NCBI GenBank assembly: GCA_015067005.1
Contig: SVNH01000015.1
Coordinates: forward strand, 1-64,000
DNA: 64,000 nt
Reading direction: 5' to 3'
Source of the DNA: Ruminococcus flavefaciens
GTDB lineage: Bacteria; Bacillota; Clostridia; Oscillospirales; Ruminococcaceae
Shown piece after piece: positions 15,217 through 23,272 of the stretch. Within the stretch, counting starts at the first letter, position 1. Each line of letters begins with the position of its first letter. The position numbers were made by a program, and so were the translations under genes. The notes under the pieces are model-generated. The model had not been told where the DNA came from. It did not search any database and saw nothing but the letters and a program-made list of their open reading frames with translations.

Positions 15217-16425
15217 ATGATATGGTATCCGTATGCCCAGATGAAAACACTTGAACTGCCCATAAAGATCACTTCCGCTAAGGGAGTTCATCTTTACACC
15301 GAGGACGGTCACGACCTTATAGATTCCGTTTCTTCGTGGTGGAGCGTTATCCACGGATACAACAACAGCGAGATAAATAACGCTATCAAGGAACAGCTTG
15401 ACAAATTCGCCCATGTTATGCTCGGCGGTCTTACGCATGAGCCTGTTCAGAAGCTGTCCGACAAACTCGCATCATGGCTGCCCGGTGATCTGTATTACTG
15501 CTTTTTCTCGGATTCGGGAAGTGTTGCTGTGGAAGTTGCTTTGAAAATGGCTTTGCAGTTCAACACTAACCGAGGTTCGGACAGAAGTATTATCCTTGCG
15601 CTTGAACACGCTTATCACGGTGATACGTTCAAGGCTATGGAAGTCGGTGACGATGAGGATTATCATTTTGCATTCGGCAGTTCAAACGAGAAAAAGCGTG
15701 GTGTCATACATATCCCGACCGAGATAAACGCCCTTGAAAAAGTCTTTGAGACCTATGGCAGTAAACTGAGCTGTTTTATTGTTGAACCTCTGTTGCAGGG
15801 TGCAGGCGGTATGAGAATGTACGATGTTTCTTTCCTTGAAAGGGCAAGACAGCTGTGCAATGAGAATGATGTTCTTCTGATATTTGACGAGGTTGCAACA
15901 GGCTTCGGCAGAACGGGAAACCGTTTTGTTGCCGATCTTGTACTTCCGGATATACTTGTGCTTGGTAAGGCTCTGACAGGCGGGTATATAGGTCATGCTG
16001 TAACAGTTGCAAATCAGAGAGTATGGGACGGTTTTCTGAGCGATGACCCAACTCATGCTCTGATGCACGGTCCGACATTTATGGGCAACGCTCTTGCCTG
16101 CTCTGCGGCACTAAAATCTATCGAGCTGTTTGAAAAAGGTAACTATCTTGAGAAGATCAGACGAATAGAAGAGATCACAAGGCGTGAACTGAATGGTTTT
16201 TCTTCCGATAAGATCAAAGAAATAAGGATAATGGGCGGCTGTGTGTGTATTGAAGTCAAGGCCGGCAAGTATTTGGAAGGATTTCGTCAATATGCGTATG
16301 AACACGGTGTATTCAGCCGTCCGTTTCTGAAATATATGTATGCAATGGTTCCGTATGTTATAGAGGAATGGGAGCTTGTGAAAATAATTGACGTGATGAA
16401 GTCATGGTTTGACATTTTAGACTGA
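15217..16425 (+). CDS. bioA: Adenosylmethionine-8-amino-7-oxononanoate aminotransferase
   Basis: A 402-residue class III aminotransferase that makes 7,8-diaminononanoate. The SAM-specific segment DSVSSWWSVIHGY is present near residue 30, FFSDSGSVAVEVALKMA binds PLP phosphate, FDEVATGFGRTG holds the PLP-ring Asp, and VLGKALTGGYIGHAV the Schiff-base Lys. It is last in bioY-B-D-A, 10 bases after bioD. No bioF or bioW is visible, so the pimeloyl steps must be encoded elsewhere or the strain converts an imported intermediate. Confidence 0.97.
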   Translation: MIWYPYAQMKTLELPIKITSAKGVHLYTEDGHDLIDSVSSWWSVIHGYNNSEINNAIKEQLDKFAHVMLGGLTHEPVQKLSDKLASWLPGDLYYCFFSDSGSVAVEVALKMALQFNTNRGSDRSIILALEHAYHGDTFKAMEVGDDEDYHFAFGSSNEKKRGVIHIPTEINALEKVFETYGSKLSCFIVEPLLQGAGGMRMYDVSFLERARQLCNENDVLLIFDEVATGFGRTGNRFVADLVLPDILVLGKALTGGYIGHAVTVANQRVWDGFLSDDPTHALMHGPTFMGNALACSAALKSIELFEKGNYLEKIRRIEEITRRELNGFSSDKIKEIRIMGGCVCIEVKAGKYLEGFRQYAYEHGVFSRPFLKYMYAMVPYVIEEWELVKIIDVMKSWFDILD

Positions 16426-16546
16426 TGTTCTTCTGACAGAATAGCCTCCAAATCTTTTTTCATGAAAATGATGCCGAAACAGTACCAAGTTCAGTTAAAG
16501 TTATCCATGTAATCGTTATATGACCGCATACTCTGTTTTTAAGCAA

Positions 16547-16586
16547 AAGAGCGATACGGTTAAAGTATCGCTCTTGTCTGTTTTTT
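16547..16586 (+). terminator. Terminator of the bio operon
   Basis: Stem AAGAGCGATAC/GTATCGCTCTT followed by a T-rich stretch. Confidence 0.85.
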
Positions 16587-16717
16587 CATTTCTTTTCCCT
16601 GTACTCGCTTATGCTTTCTCCTGTCCAGAGACTGAAAGCACGGATAAACGAATTTATTTCCTGATAGCCAAGCAGAAATGCAATATCGTTTGTCGTCATA
16701 TCAGTATTGCGGATGTA
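16586..16717 (-). pseudogene. C-terminal remnant of an AraC-family regulator
   Basis: Minus-strand translation gives YIRNTDMTTNDIAFLLGYQE, then INSFIRAFSLWTGESISEYR and a stop, the last helix-turn-helix of AraC-type activators. The codon just before YIR is TAA where the family has Gln (CAA to TAA), and the rest of the gene is missing. Confidence 0.7.
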
Positions 16718-16846
16718 TTACAGCAAATCAGGGCTTTATTATTAAGCGGCAGGATTGACTTTTTTGTAGAGTTCCAGTATAATAAGAAGTGTCAAAATGG
16801 CAATATGCTTACTCGTGTAAATCGGAATTTTGAGGAGGATTTTATA
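16718..16846. other. Gene-free upstream region
   Basis: No gene seen. TTGACT with TATAAT about 16755-16783 is a likely promoter for the next gene. Confidence 0.4.
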
Positions 16847-17371
16847 ATGAATGATCTATGTATGATAATAAAAGAAATGGTGAAACCGAATTTCCTGAAT
16901 ATCAGAACATCTATCCAGACCTATGACAGAGATGCGATATGCTGCGGTGCTCCGTGTTGGAGATGGGCATATCATGCACTTCATTCAGCTGATAAATGGT
17001 TTATAAATCCTTGTGTATATGATGAACCGCCTTTTCATGAAGAAGGACTTGATAATCCCGACAAGCCTGCTTCTGTTATCTTATCTGATGAGCAGCTTCT
17101 TGATTATCTTGACAGTGTAGAGAAAAAAACTTTCGCATATCTTGATTCGCTCACAGATGAGATGCTGTATGAATGTCCTGAAAACTGTGAACATACGAGA
17201 ATGGAACTGGTACTGAGACAATTCCGCCACATATCGTTCCATACAGGAATGCTTAACGGACAGACTGCTGTAGCAACAGGAAAATTTCCGATGTGGGTAT
17301 CTCAGGCTGACAAATATGTTGATGACGGTATTTTTTTCGGTAGATACAGAAAAGGACAAGTTACAAAATAA
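16847..17371 (+). CDS. DinB-like protein
   Basis: A 174-residue protein with a four-helix DinB/YfiT character. The N-terminal helix is followed by a Trp-rich stretch (PCWRWAYHALHSADKWF) with a His that may bind metal, and the C-terminal block FRHISFHTGMLNGQTAVATG carries two more His, as in DinB_2 proteins that use three His for a divalent metal. The first half matches the family less well. ATG 16847 is 8 bases after GAGGAGG. It stands alone between terminators; the function is unknown. Confidence 0.65.
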   Translation: MNDLCMIIKEMVKPNFLNIRTSIQTYDRDAICCGAPCWRWAYHALHSADKWFINPCVYDEPPFHEEGLDNPDKPASVILSDEQLLDYLDSVEKKTFAYLDSLTDEMLYECPENCEHTRMELVLRQFRHISFHTGMLNGQTAVATGKFPMWVSQADKYVDDGIFFGRYRKGQVTK

Positions 17372-17424
17372 GTTATGATAATGTAAATTCTGATTTTTCT
17401 TAGTACAAATATTATATCCATATC

Positions 17425-17457
17425 CGCAGGAGCACTCCTCCTGCGTTTTATTTTTTC
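17425..17457 (+). terminator. Rho-independent terminator
   Basis: Stem CGCAGGAG/CTCCTGCG with TTTTATTTTTT following. Confidence 0.85.
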
Positions 17458-17480
17458 TTAGCACTACCTGCGACCTGCTT

Positions 17481-17660
17481 TCAGGTGTTATATATATTAT
17501 CAACCTGTTCGGTATCGGGAAGGTTTGCAACTATCGTTTGAACTGTAACTTTGTATTTCTCCTCGACTTCCTTCTTCTGTGCAAGGAACTTTGCTTCGTT
17601 CTGTCCTACAAGAATGAGATCTCCGCCTGTTGAACCTGTAATAAGAGCTGTATTTTTCAT
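17481..17660 (-). pseudogene. 59-residue short-chain dehydrogenase fragment with in-frame deletion
   Basis: The minus strand has a good GGAGGT site, 7 bases, then ATG at 17660 and an uninterrupted 59-codon frame to TGA at 17481. The protein starts MKNTALITGSTGG and continues DLILVGQNEAKFLAQKKEVE, then KYKVTVQTIVANLPDTEQ. This is the start of a short-chain dehydrogenase in which about 18 residues (the rest of the GxxxGIG loop and helix 1, plus strand 2 entry) have been removed in frame and about 180 C-terminal residues are gone. It cannot bind NAD normally. It is most likely a relic, although translation signals are intact. Confidence 0.65.
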
Positions 17661-17819
17661 AGTAGATACCTCCGTTTCGTTGATGAATGTTTTGCTGTTG
17701 TATCTATTATAGCAGAAAAGTTACGTAAACGGAACATCATTTTACGCCATTTAATACATCATAATAATTATGAAATAAGCAGTTCCCGAGAGGGGGATGG
17801 CTTTCTTATATTAATTTCA

Positions 17820-18716
17820 TCATTTATTATGTTTCTCTTTAGCTATATCCTGTTTGAACTGCTCTAAAAACGTACTTGCTGCCTTTGTGAAAACAGGATA
17901 ACGTTTCCAGATAAAATAGCATATAGCTTCCATTGGCGGTTCAAATGGTCGGAAGCATAGTCTGCTGTCGCCGCTGACGTTGATAAGCCGGTCAAGAGCA
18001 ATAGCACATCCCATCCCCTCATTGACCATGACTGATGCATTGTAGATAAGATTGTACTCTGCGACTATATTTGCTTCAGGAGCCTGTTCCGCTATCATTT
18101 CGGATATCATAGTAAGGTGATCCAACTGTCGCGGAATGATAAGATTAAGCCCTGTTAAATCGGCAATAGTTACCGACTTCTTATGAGCAAGCGGTTCATC
18201 GCGGCGAATCAGTACGCCCCATGTATCGTGCAGCGGTATCTCAATGGCTTCATACTTGGTTCTGTCAATGTTACCAAAAATCAAACCAAAATCCAATAGT
18301 CCCCGTTCGAGCTTTTCCAGTACGTCCGTACCGTTGCCGCTGAAAAGGCTGTAATGGATAGCCGGATAATCCGCTTTCAGATGATGTGCAGTGTCAGCGA
18401 TAAGCTTTATCGCATAGGTCTCGCCTGCACCAATATAGACTGTTCCTGAAACACTGTCGTTGCTCTGCCTGACCTCTTGTTCTGTTTTGTCCATAAGCTC
18501 CACTATTTCCTCGGCGCGCTTGCGGAGTATCATTCCCTCTTCGGTCAGCGTTACGCCTTTATTTGAACGAACAAGCAGAGTCTTTCCCAGCTCATCCTCA
18601 AGATCCTTTAATTGACGTGAAAGCGTCGGCTGTGATAAAAAAAGTCTCTCCGCTGCCGTGGAAAAACTCTGTTCTCTTGCAACTGCGAGGAAATATCTCA
18701 GTACACGAATATCCAT
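17820..18716 (-). CDS. LysR family transcriptional regulator
   Basis: A 298-residue regulator. The N-terminal winged helix is standard (LRYFLAVAREQSFSTAAERL, LSQPTLSRQLKDLEDELGKT). The C-terminal half is a periplasmic-binding-like effector domain (GTVYIGAGETYAIKLIADTA, LDFGLIFGNI). ATG 18716 is preceded by GGAGG; the longer frame upstream lacks a ribosome site. It is divergent from the flavodoxin-lipoprotein operon, separated by 137 bases, and most likely controls it. The arrangement LysR next to flavodoxin and aldo/keto reductase genes is common in Firmicutes and usually relates to redox or electrophile stress. Confidence 0.93.
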   Translation of the reverse strand: MDIRVLRYFLAVAREQSFSTAAERLFLSQPTLSRQLKDLEDELGKTLLVRSNKGVTLTEEGMILRKRAEEIVELMDKTEQEVRQSNDSVSGTVYIGAGETYAIKLIADTAHHLKADYPAIHYSLFSGNGTDVLEKLERGLLDFGLIFGNIDRTKYEAIEIPLHDTWGVLIRRDEPLAHKKSVTIADLTGLNLIIPRQLDHLTMISEMIAEQAPEANIVAEYNLIYNASVMVNEGMGCAIALDRLINVSGDSRLCFRPFEPPMEAICYFIWKRYPVFTKAASTFLEQFKQDIAKEKHNK

Positions 18717-18794
18717 ACAATCAGCCTCCTTTTTCAATATCATAACACATATGTCTATAACAGTCAAGCATAGCCATTTATTCGATATAGGTAT

Positions 18795-18823
18795 TTGCTA
18801 TTTTGAATAAGCCGTGTTATAAT
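18795..18823 (+). promoter_or_regulatory. Promoter of the flavodoxin operon
   Basis: TTGCTA (18795-18800), 17-base spacer, TATAAT (18818-18823), in the 137-base divergent region shared with lysR. Confidence 0.65.
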
Positions 18824-18853
18824 GAACACAACAAGAGATATGGAGGTGTCCAT

Positions 18854-19066
18854 ATGAACGAAAATATCAGACAAAACCTTATCGACGCAGGCTGTGATGA
18901 AGAGTTCATCGAAAGATTTGCCGCTTGTCTGAGTGACGAAAAAAAGTGCGGGAAAATGCTTGCTGCTCATCGGCGCGAACTCCTCGATGAAGTCCATGCG
19001 AAGGAACGCTGCATAAGCTGTCTCGACTACCTTGTATTTACGATGAAAAAGGAGGGCTTGAAATGA
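18854..19066 (+). CDS. Small conserved hypothetical protein
   Basis: A 70-residue soluble protein (MNENIRQNLIDAGCDEEFIE, then HRRELLDEVHAKERCISCLD). Similar short proteins occur beside flavodoxin and aldo/keto reductase genes in clostridia. Three Cys are present, two in CISC. ATG 18854 follows GGAGGTG, and its TGA overlaps the next ATG (ATGA), so it is coupled to the lipoprotein. Function unknown. Confidence 0.8.
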   Translation: MNENIRQNLIDAGCDEEFIERFAACLSDEKKCGKMLAAHRRELLDEVHAKERCISCLDYLVFTMKKEGLK

Positions 19067-20238
19067 AAGAACTTATAGGTGCATTACTGATAGCAGGTAC
19101 GCTGCTTTCGACAACAATAGGCTGTGGCAATGACAGCAATCAGACCAGTACACAGTCTGAAAGCAATTCCGCCGCGTTCACCAAGCTGTCTGCTGATGCG
19201 GTGAGCAGTGCTACTCCGGATTATAAATATACAATACAGGATGTTATCAATTTGCAGGACTTTCTGCTTGGAAGACCAATCGAGGAAGACCTCTCCGGAA
19301 AGCCATACGATCTTACCGGTAATGGACGCTGGAATGTTTTCGACCTCTGTCTTATGAAGCGTATGGTCTTCAAGCAGCACGAAAATAATAATGACGCGCT
19401 TGTAGTCTACTTCTCCCGAACTGGCAACACTGAAAAAATCGCAGAATACCTGATTGAGCTGACCGATGCCGACAGCTATGTGATCGAAGCGGCTGTGCCT
19501 TATTCAGATGCGGACATCAAGTATCAGGACGATAGCTGCCGCGCTAACAAAGAGCAGAACGATAAAACCGTCCGTCCTGAGATCACTAACCCGATAGATT
19601 CTATTGACAGCTATGACACGATATTCCTCGGCTATCCGATATGGTGGGGACAGGAGCCCCGTATTATCGACACATTCCTTGAAAGCTATGATTTCTCAGA
19701 TAAGACGGTCATTCCGTTCTGCACATCGGCAAGCAGCGGTATTGCCGCAAGCGAGAAGAATATCTCAGAACTTGTGCCTATCGGCAATCAACTCGAAGGA
19801 AGACGTTTTCCTGCAAGTGCCACAAAGGAAGATGTAAAAGCGTGGTATGATACGCTTCTGTTGGAGCAGGATAAGGCGGAAACGAAGCTGCTGATTTCTG
19901 TTGGAGATACTGAATTGACTGCCACACTTGCTGATAATTCCTCGGCACAGGTGCTTGTTGAACTGCTGAAACAAAGCGATATAACAATAGATATGAGCGA
20001 TTATTCCAACTTTGAAAAGGTTGGAGAACTGCCGGAAAGTCTTCCGACAAATGACGAACAGATCGACACGGATTACGGCGACCTGATCCTTTATCTCGGA
20101 CATCGCTTTGTGATCTACTATGACAAAAACTCGTGGAACTTCACAAAACTCGGACATATCGACAATGTAACACAGGACGAATTAAAGGCTATACTCGGTG
20201 AGGGCAATGTGACTGTCACGCTTTCCCTGAAACAATAA
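19063..20238 (+). CDS. Lipoprotein with dockerin-like, flavodoxin and cyclophilin-like domains
   Basis: A 391-residue fusion. Residues 1-21 are a lipoprotein signal ending in Cys21 (STTIGC). Residues 52-105 look dockerin-like: one degenerate repeat (YTIQDVINLQDFLLGR) and one with a calcium-loop pattern (DLTGNGRWNVFDLCLMKRM). Residues 110-268 are a flavodoxin with the FMN-phosphate loop FSRTGNTEKIA and IWWGQEP, FCTSASSGIA. Residues 270-391 match a cyclophilin-like fold (LLISVGDTELTATLADNSSA, GDLILYLGHRFVIYY). The protein would sit on the outer face of the membrane with an FMN domain. Dockerins normally dock to cohesins; whether this single-site version does is unknown. Start ATG overlaps the upstream stop. 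Confidence 0.85.
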   Translation: MKELIGALLIAGTLLSTTIGCGNDSNQTSTQSESNSAAFTKLSADAVSSATPDYKYTIQDVINLQDFLLGRPIEEDLSGKPYDLTGNGRWNVFDLCLMKRMVFKQHENNNDALVVYFSRTGNTEKIAEYLIELTDADSYVIEAAVPYSDADIKYQDDSCRANKEQNDKTVRPEITNPIDSIDSYDTIFLGYPIWWGQEPRIIDTFLESYDFSDKTVIPFCTSASSGIAASEKNISELVPIGNQLEGRRFPASATKEDVKAWYDTLLLEQDKAETKLLISVGDTELTATLADNSSAQVLVELLKQSDITIDMSDYSNFEKVGELPESLPTNDEQIDTDYGDLILYLGHRFVIYYDKNSWNFTKLGHIDNVTQDELKAILGEGNVTVTLSLKQ

Positions 20239-20250
20239 GGAGGTTCACTT

Positions 20251-20544
20251 ATGATCTACATCGAAACATTTACAATGGCAAACGGCGTTATCATTCCAAA
20301 ACTTGCACTCGGCACTTGGCTTATTGACTATGATAAGGCTGCCGATGCTGTACGAAATGCAGTCAAACTCGGTTATCGCCACACTGATACGGCTCAGGCT
20401 TACGGTAACGAGCACGGTGTCAGTGAGGGAGTCCGCACCTGCGCTATCGCCCGTGGTGAGATATTTGTGACCTCTAAGGTCGCTGCCGAGCACAAGAACT
20501 ACGGCGACCACAGCTTTTTTCCTGTGTTCGGCGGGAAATTCTAA
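20251..20544 (+). pseudogene. Aldo/keto reductase, N-terminal third only
   Basis: A 97-codon frame after GGAGG. Residues 1-85 are a clear aldo/keto reductase start: NGVIIPKLALGTWLIDYDKA, GYRHTDTAQAYGNE with the catalytic Asp and Tyr, and IFVTSKVAAEH. After HKNYG the sequence leaves the family (DHSFFPVFGGKF) and stops; about 190 residues with the catalytic Lys-His half and NADPH site are missing. FFPVFGGKF is probably the tail of a different lost gene fused by deletion. It follows the lipoprotein in the same operon. Confidence 0.8.
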
Positions 20545-20557
20545 GGAGATGATAATT

Positions 20558-21040
20558 ATGAGCAAAAAATTAGTATCCTATTTTTAAGCAAGCGGCGTTA
20601 CTGCCGGACTTGCAAAGAACCTTGCAGAAGCCGCAGGAGCAGATCTCTATGAGATACGCCCTGCTGTTCCGTATACGAATGCAGATCTCAACTGGCAGGA
20701 CAAGAACAGCAGAAGCTCAGTTGAGATGAAAGATAAGTTATTCCGTCCGGCTATTGCCGATACTGATGCGAATATCGCAGACTATGACACCATATTTGTC
20801 GGCTTCCCGATATGGTGGTATGTTGCGCCGACGATCATCAACACCTTCCTTGAAGCCTATGATTTTTCGGGCAAGACCATAGTTCTGTTTGCGACATCCG
20901 GCGGCAGCGGTATGGGCAGCTCTGCAAAGGAATTGAAGCCCAGCGTTTCCGATTCATCTGTCATCAAGGACGGCAAGCGTTTCGCAGCAAGCACTTCAGT
21001 CAGTGAACTGAAAAAGTGGGTGGAGTCCCTCGGCGTTTAA
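20558..21040 (+). pseudogene. Flavodoxin gene with a single nonsense codon
   Basis: From ATG 20558 (site AAGGAG) the frame reads MSKKLVSYF, then TAA at 20585-20587, then continues without further stops as ASGVTAGLAKNLAEAAGADL to the natural end at 21040. Family members have Ser at the stop (YFSASGVT), so TCA became TAA by one change, right in the FMN-phosphate loop. The rest looks intact (DTIFVGFPIWWYVAPTIINT, ATSGGSGMG). A reinitiated product from an internal start (for example 20726) would lack the FMN loop. A sequencing error cannot be excluded. Confidence 0.85.
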
Positions 21041-21095
21041 GGTGGATCTATTAATGAAAAGCGAAAAAATGATTAAGAATGATTATTGAAACAGT

Positions 21096-21124
21096 GAGAG
21101 CGCCGCATTTATAGCGGCGCTCTC
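21096..21124 (+). terminator. Hairpin terminator
   Basis: Perfect 11-bp stem GAGAGCGCCGC/GCGGCGCTCTC with a 7-base loop; T-run is poor. Confidence 0.65.
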
Positions 21125-21214
21125 GATTATATCAGGTAAAATATGTAGAAATTAAAGAAGCATAAACTGATACGTATTATAGGTATCACCATAAGAGACA
21201 ATCTCAAATTCTGT

Positions 21215-21366
21215 GTAAACGGCATTGGGCGTGTAGCCTGTTATTCCTGCGACATCAGTGATCGTCAGCACATCAGGCACATCGAAGCACTCGTTGATAA
21301 GCTGTCCTCAGTGGATACGGTAATACTCAGTTTCGGTCACTACGACCATTCCGGCGGTATCCTGCT
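21215..21366. pseudogene. Chimeric remnant: HTH gene fragment joined to MBL gene fragment
   Basis: 21220-21304 (GCGTGTAGCCTGTTATTCCT and onward, GTCAGCACATCAGGCACATC) matches 3914-4003 of the minus-strand HTH gene. 21300-21356 (CAGTGGATACGGTAATACTC, GGTCACTACGACCATTCCGG) matches 1064-1124 of the plus-strand MBL hydrolase gene, including its HYDHSGG codons. The junction lies in CTGTCC, present in almost the same form in both sources. Neither part is translatable as a gene here. Confidence 0.8.
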
Positions 21367-21443
21367 AATTCTCATCCGATTGACCTTTCAGTTACGATGT
21401 GATATAATGGACTCATATACTGCTGAGGTTTGGAGTGAGTGAA

Positions 21444-21977
21444 ATGGCTGTTTACATAGTTTTCGATGTTGAGACACCGAACAGAGCGAATGACCGTATG
21501 AGTGCTATCGGTATCTCTGCAATAAAGGACGGCAAGATCGTGGCAAACTACTTTTCGCTCGTTGATCCAGAAACGCATTTCGACTACTTCAATACCCGGC
21601 TTACAGGGATAGATTCCGAAAAAGTAAAAGGCGCTCCGAATTTTGCGGAGCTTTGGAAGAAAATAGAGCCTATCATGAGCAAGGGGATTCTCGTTGCACA
21701 TAATGCGGTTTTTGATATGGGCGTGTTAAAAAAATGCCTGCACGATTACGGTATCGTGTGGAAAAGTACTGCTAAGTATCTTTGTACCGTGCAGGCTGGC
21801 AGGCGTATCCTGCCTGATATGAAGCATAACTTGGACGTGATGTGCGATCACTACGGCATCGCCCTTAATCATCATCAGGCGGACAGCGACAGCCGTGCGT
21901 GTGCGGAGATACTTCTCCGATATATGGAAAGCGGTGCGGATGTCAATTCTTTCATACGTACATATCGTCTTACATAA
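21444..21977 (+). CDS. DEDDh 3'-5' exonuclease (DnaQ-like)
   Basis: A 177-residue single-domain exonuclease. Catalytic residues are visible: FDVET (first Asp and Glu), AHNAVFDMGVL (second Asp) and HHQADSDSRA (His and last Asp), the DEDDh arrangement. It resembles the proofreading epsilon subunit without polymerase-binding extensions, so a stand-alone DNA or RNA trimming role is likely. ATG 21444 is 8 bases after TGGAG. The DUF5131 gene follows 20 bases downstream, in the same transcript. Confidence 0.9.
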   Translation: MAVYIVFDVETPNRANDRMSAIGISAIKDGKIVANYFSLVDPETHFDYFNTRLTGIDSEKVKGAPNFAELWKKIEPIMSKGILVAHNAVFDMGVLKKCLHDYGIVWKSTAKYLCTVQAGRRILPDMKHNLDVMCDHYGIALNHHQADSDSRACAEILLRYMESGADVNSFIRTYRLT

Positions 21978-21997
21978 CATCTGAAAGGAGCGGTAAA

Positions 21998-23104
21998 ATG
22001 CCGATATGGAATCCGTGGCACGGCTGCCATAAGATCAGTCCCGGATGTGCGAATTGCTATGTTTACCGCAGAGACGAAAGCATCGGCAAGGACGCTTCTG
22101 TTGTCACCAAGACCGGCGATTTCAATTTGCCGCTGAAAAAGAACAGGCAGGGTGAATACAAGCTGACTGCCGGAGACGGCATCGTTTTTGCCTGTATGAC
22201 TTCTGATTTCTTCCTTGAGGATGCTGACGAATGGCGGCAGGACTGCTGGGATATGATACGAAAGCGTAGGGATCTGCACTTTCATATCATCACCAAAAGA
22301 ATAGATCGTTTCGAGCAATGTATGCCGTCTGACTGGGGCGATGGCTGGGATAATGTGACCATATGCTGTACCTGTGAAAATCAGGACAGAGCTGATCACA
22401 GACTGCCGATCTTTCTGCGGTTTCCGATAAAGCACCGTGAAGTCATCTGCGAGCCCATGCTCGAAGAGATAAATATGGAGAAGTATCTGAGGACAGGGCT
22501 CATTGAACACGTTTCCTGCGGCGGTGAATCCGGCGATAACGCAAGACCATGCAATTTCAGGTGGATACAGGAAGTTCGCCGTGAGTGTGTCCGCTGCGGT
22601 GTACCTTTCACTTTCAGGCAGACTGGTGCTGTTTTTATCAAGGACGGTAAAATTTACCATTTAGACCGAAAACTGCATACCTCACAGGCGAAAAAGTCAG
22701 GATACAGCTATGTTCCGGGTATGGGTTCGGCGGACGCTATCAGATACCGGACGCCCGACAGGCAGATGCTTTTCGATAGACTTAGCAAATCAGATTTCAG
22801 GAGCAGATTTCACTTGTCTGAAAAGGACAGGGCTTATGTAACCGAAAAAGGCGCGGATACTATCCGCCGCCATGCACAGGATTTTGTTGAAAAACGGCTC
22901 TCTGCCGAAAATCCTGAAAACGATGGCAAGCAAACTCCTATGAGAGGACACCCTGTTTTTGCTGCTCAGCACGCGACCGCCTGCTGCTGCCGCAGCTGCC
23001 TTGAAAAGTGGCATAATATCCCTTGCGGAAAGTGCCTTACGGCGGACGAGCAGTCCTATATAGTTGATGTGATTATGGATTGGATAAAAAATGAAATGCA
23101 ATAA
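21998..23104 (+). CDS. DUF5131 (Gp37/Gp68-like) fused to DUF4186
   Basis: A 368-residue protein. Residues 1-260 match DUF5131, found in phages and bacteria: NPWHGCHKISPGCANCYVYR holds the three-Cys motif (C-x7-C-x2-C) thought to bind an Fe-S cluster in a radical-SAM-like fold; DGIVFACMTSDFF, HIITKRIDRF and SCGGESGDNARP are further blocks. Residues 265-368 match DUF4186 (HPVFAAQHATACCCRSCLEK, then CGKCLTADEQSYIVDVIMDW) with a Cys cluster that probably binds zinc. ATG 21998 follows AAGGAG. In other genomes DUF5131 is paired with TcmP; no TcmP is here. Function is unknown; the exonuclease neighbour hints at nucleic-acid processing. Confidence 0.82.
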   Translation: MPIWNPWHGCHKISPGCANCYVYRRDESIGKDASVVTKTGDFNLPLKKNRQGEYKLTAGDGIVFACMTSDFFLEDADEWRQDCWDMIRKRRDLHFHIITKRIDRFEQCMPSDWGDGWDNVTICCTCENQDRADHRLPIFLRFPIKHREVICEPMLEEINMEKYLRTGLIEHVSCGGESGDNARPCNFRWIQEVRRECVRCGVPFTFRQTGAVFIKDGKIYHLDRKLHTSQAKKSGYSYVPGMGSADAIRYRTPDRQMLFDRLSKSDFRSRFHLSEKDRAYVTEKGADTIRRHAQDFVEKRLSAENPENDGKQTPMRGHPVFAAQHATACCCRSCLEKWHNIPCGKCLTADEQSYIVDVIMDWIKNEMQ

Positions 23105-23217
23105 AAAGTCAGTGTAAACCGATTCCGGAAGAGATTTTGAAATAAACGAAATATAAGCGGAAATGATATTAATATGTCCACTAAAGAATAATTTTAAGCA
23201 GTACGGACTGCAAAATT

Positions 23218-23250
23218 AAAAGCTTCTTCGTAATTGAAGAAGCTTTTTAC
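23218..23250. terminator. Bidirectional terminator
   Basis: Stem AAAAGCTTCTTC/GAAGAAGCTTTT with T-runs on both strands, between converging genes. Confidence 0.85.
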
Positions 23251-23272
23251 AATTTTTGATATAAGTCAACGA

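Noticed and set aside
16520..16846. N-terminal extension of the DinB-like protein to 283 residues
   Set aside because: The extension covers the bio terminator and the antisense AraC remnant; a strong ribosome site precedes ATG 16847.
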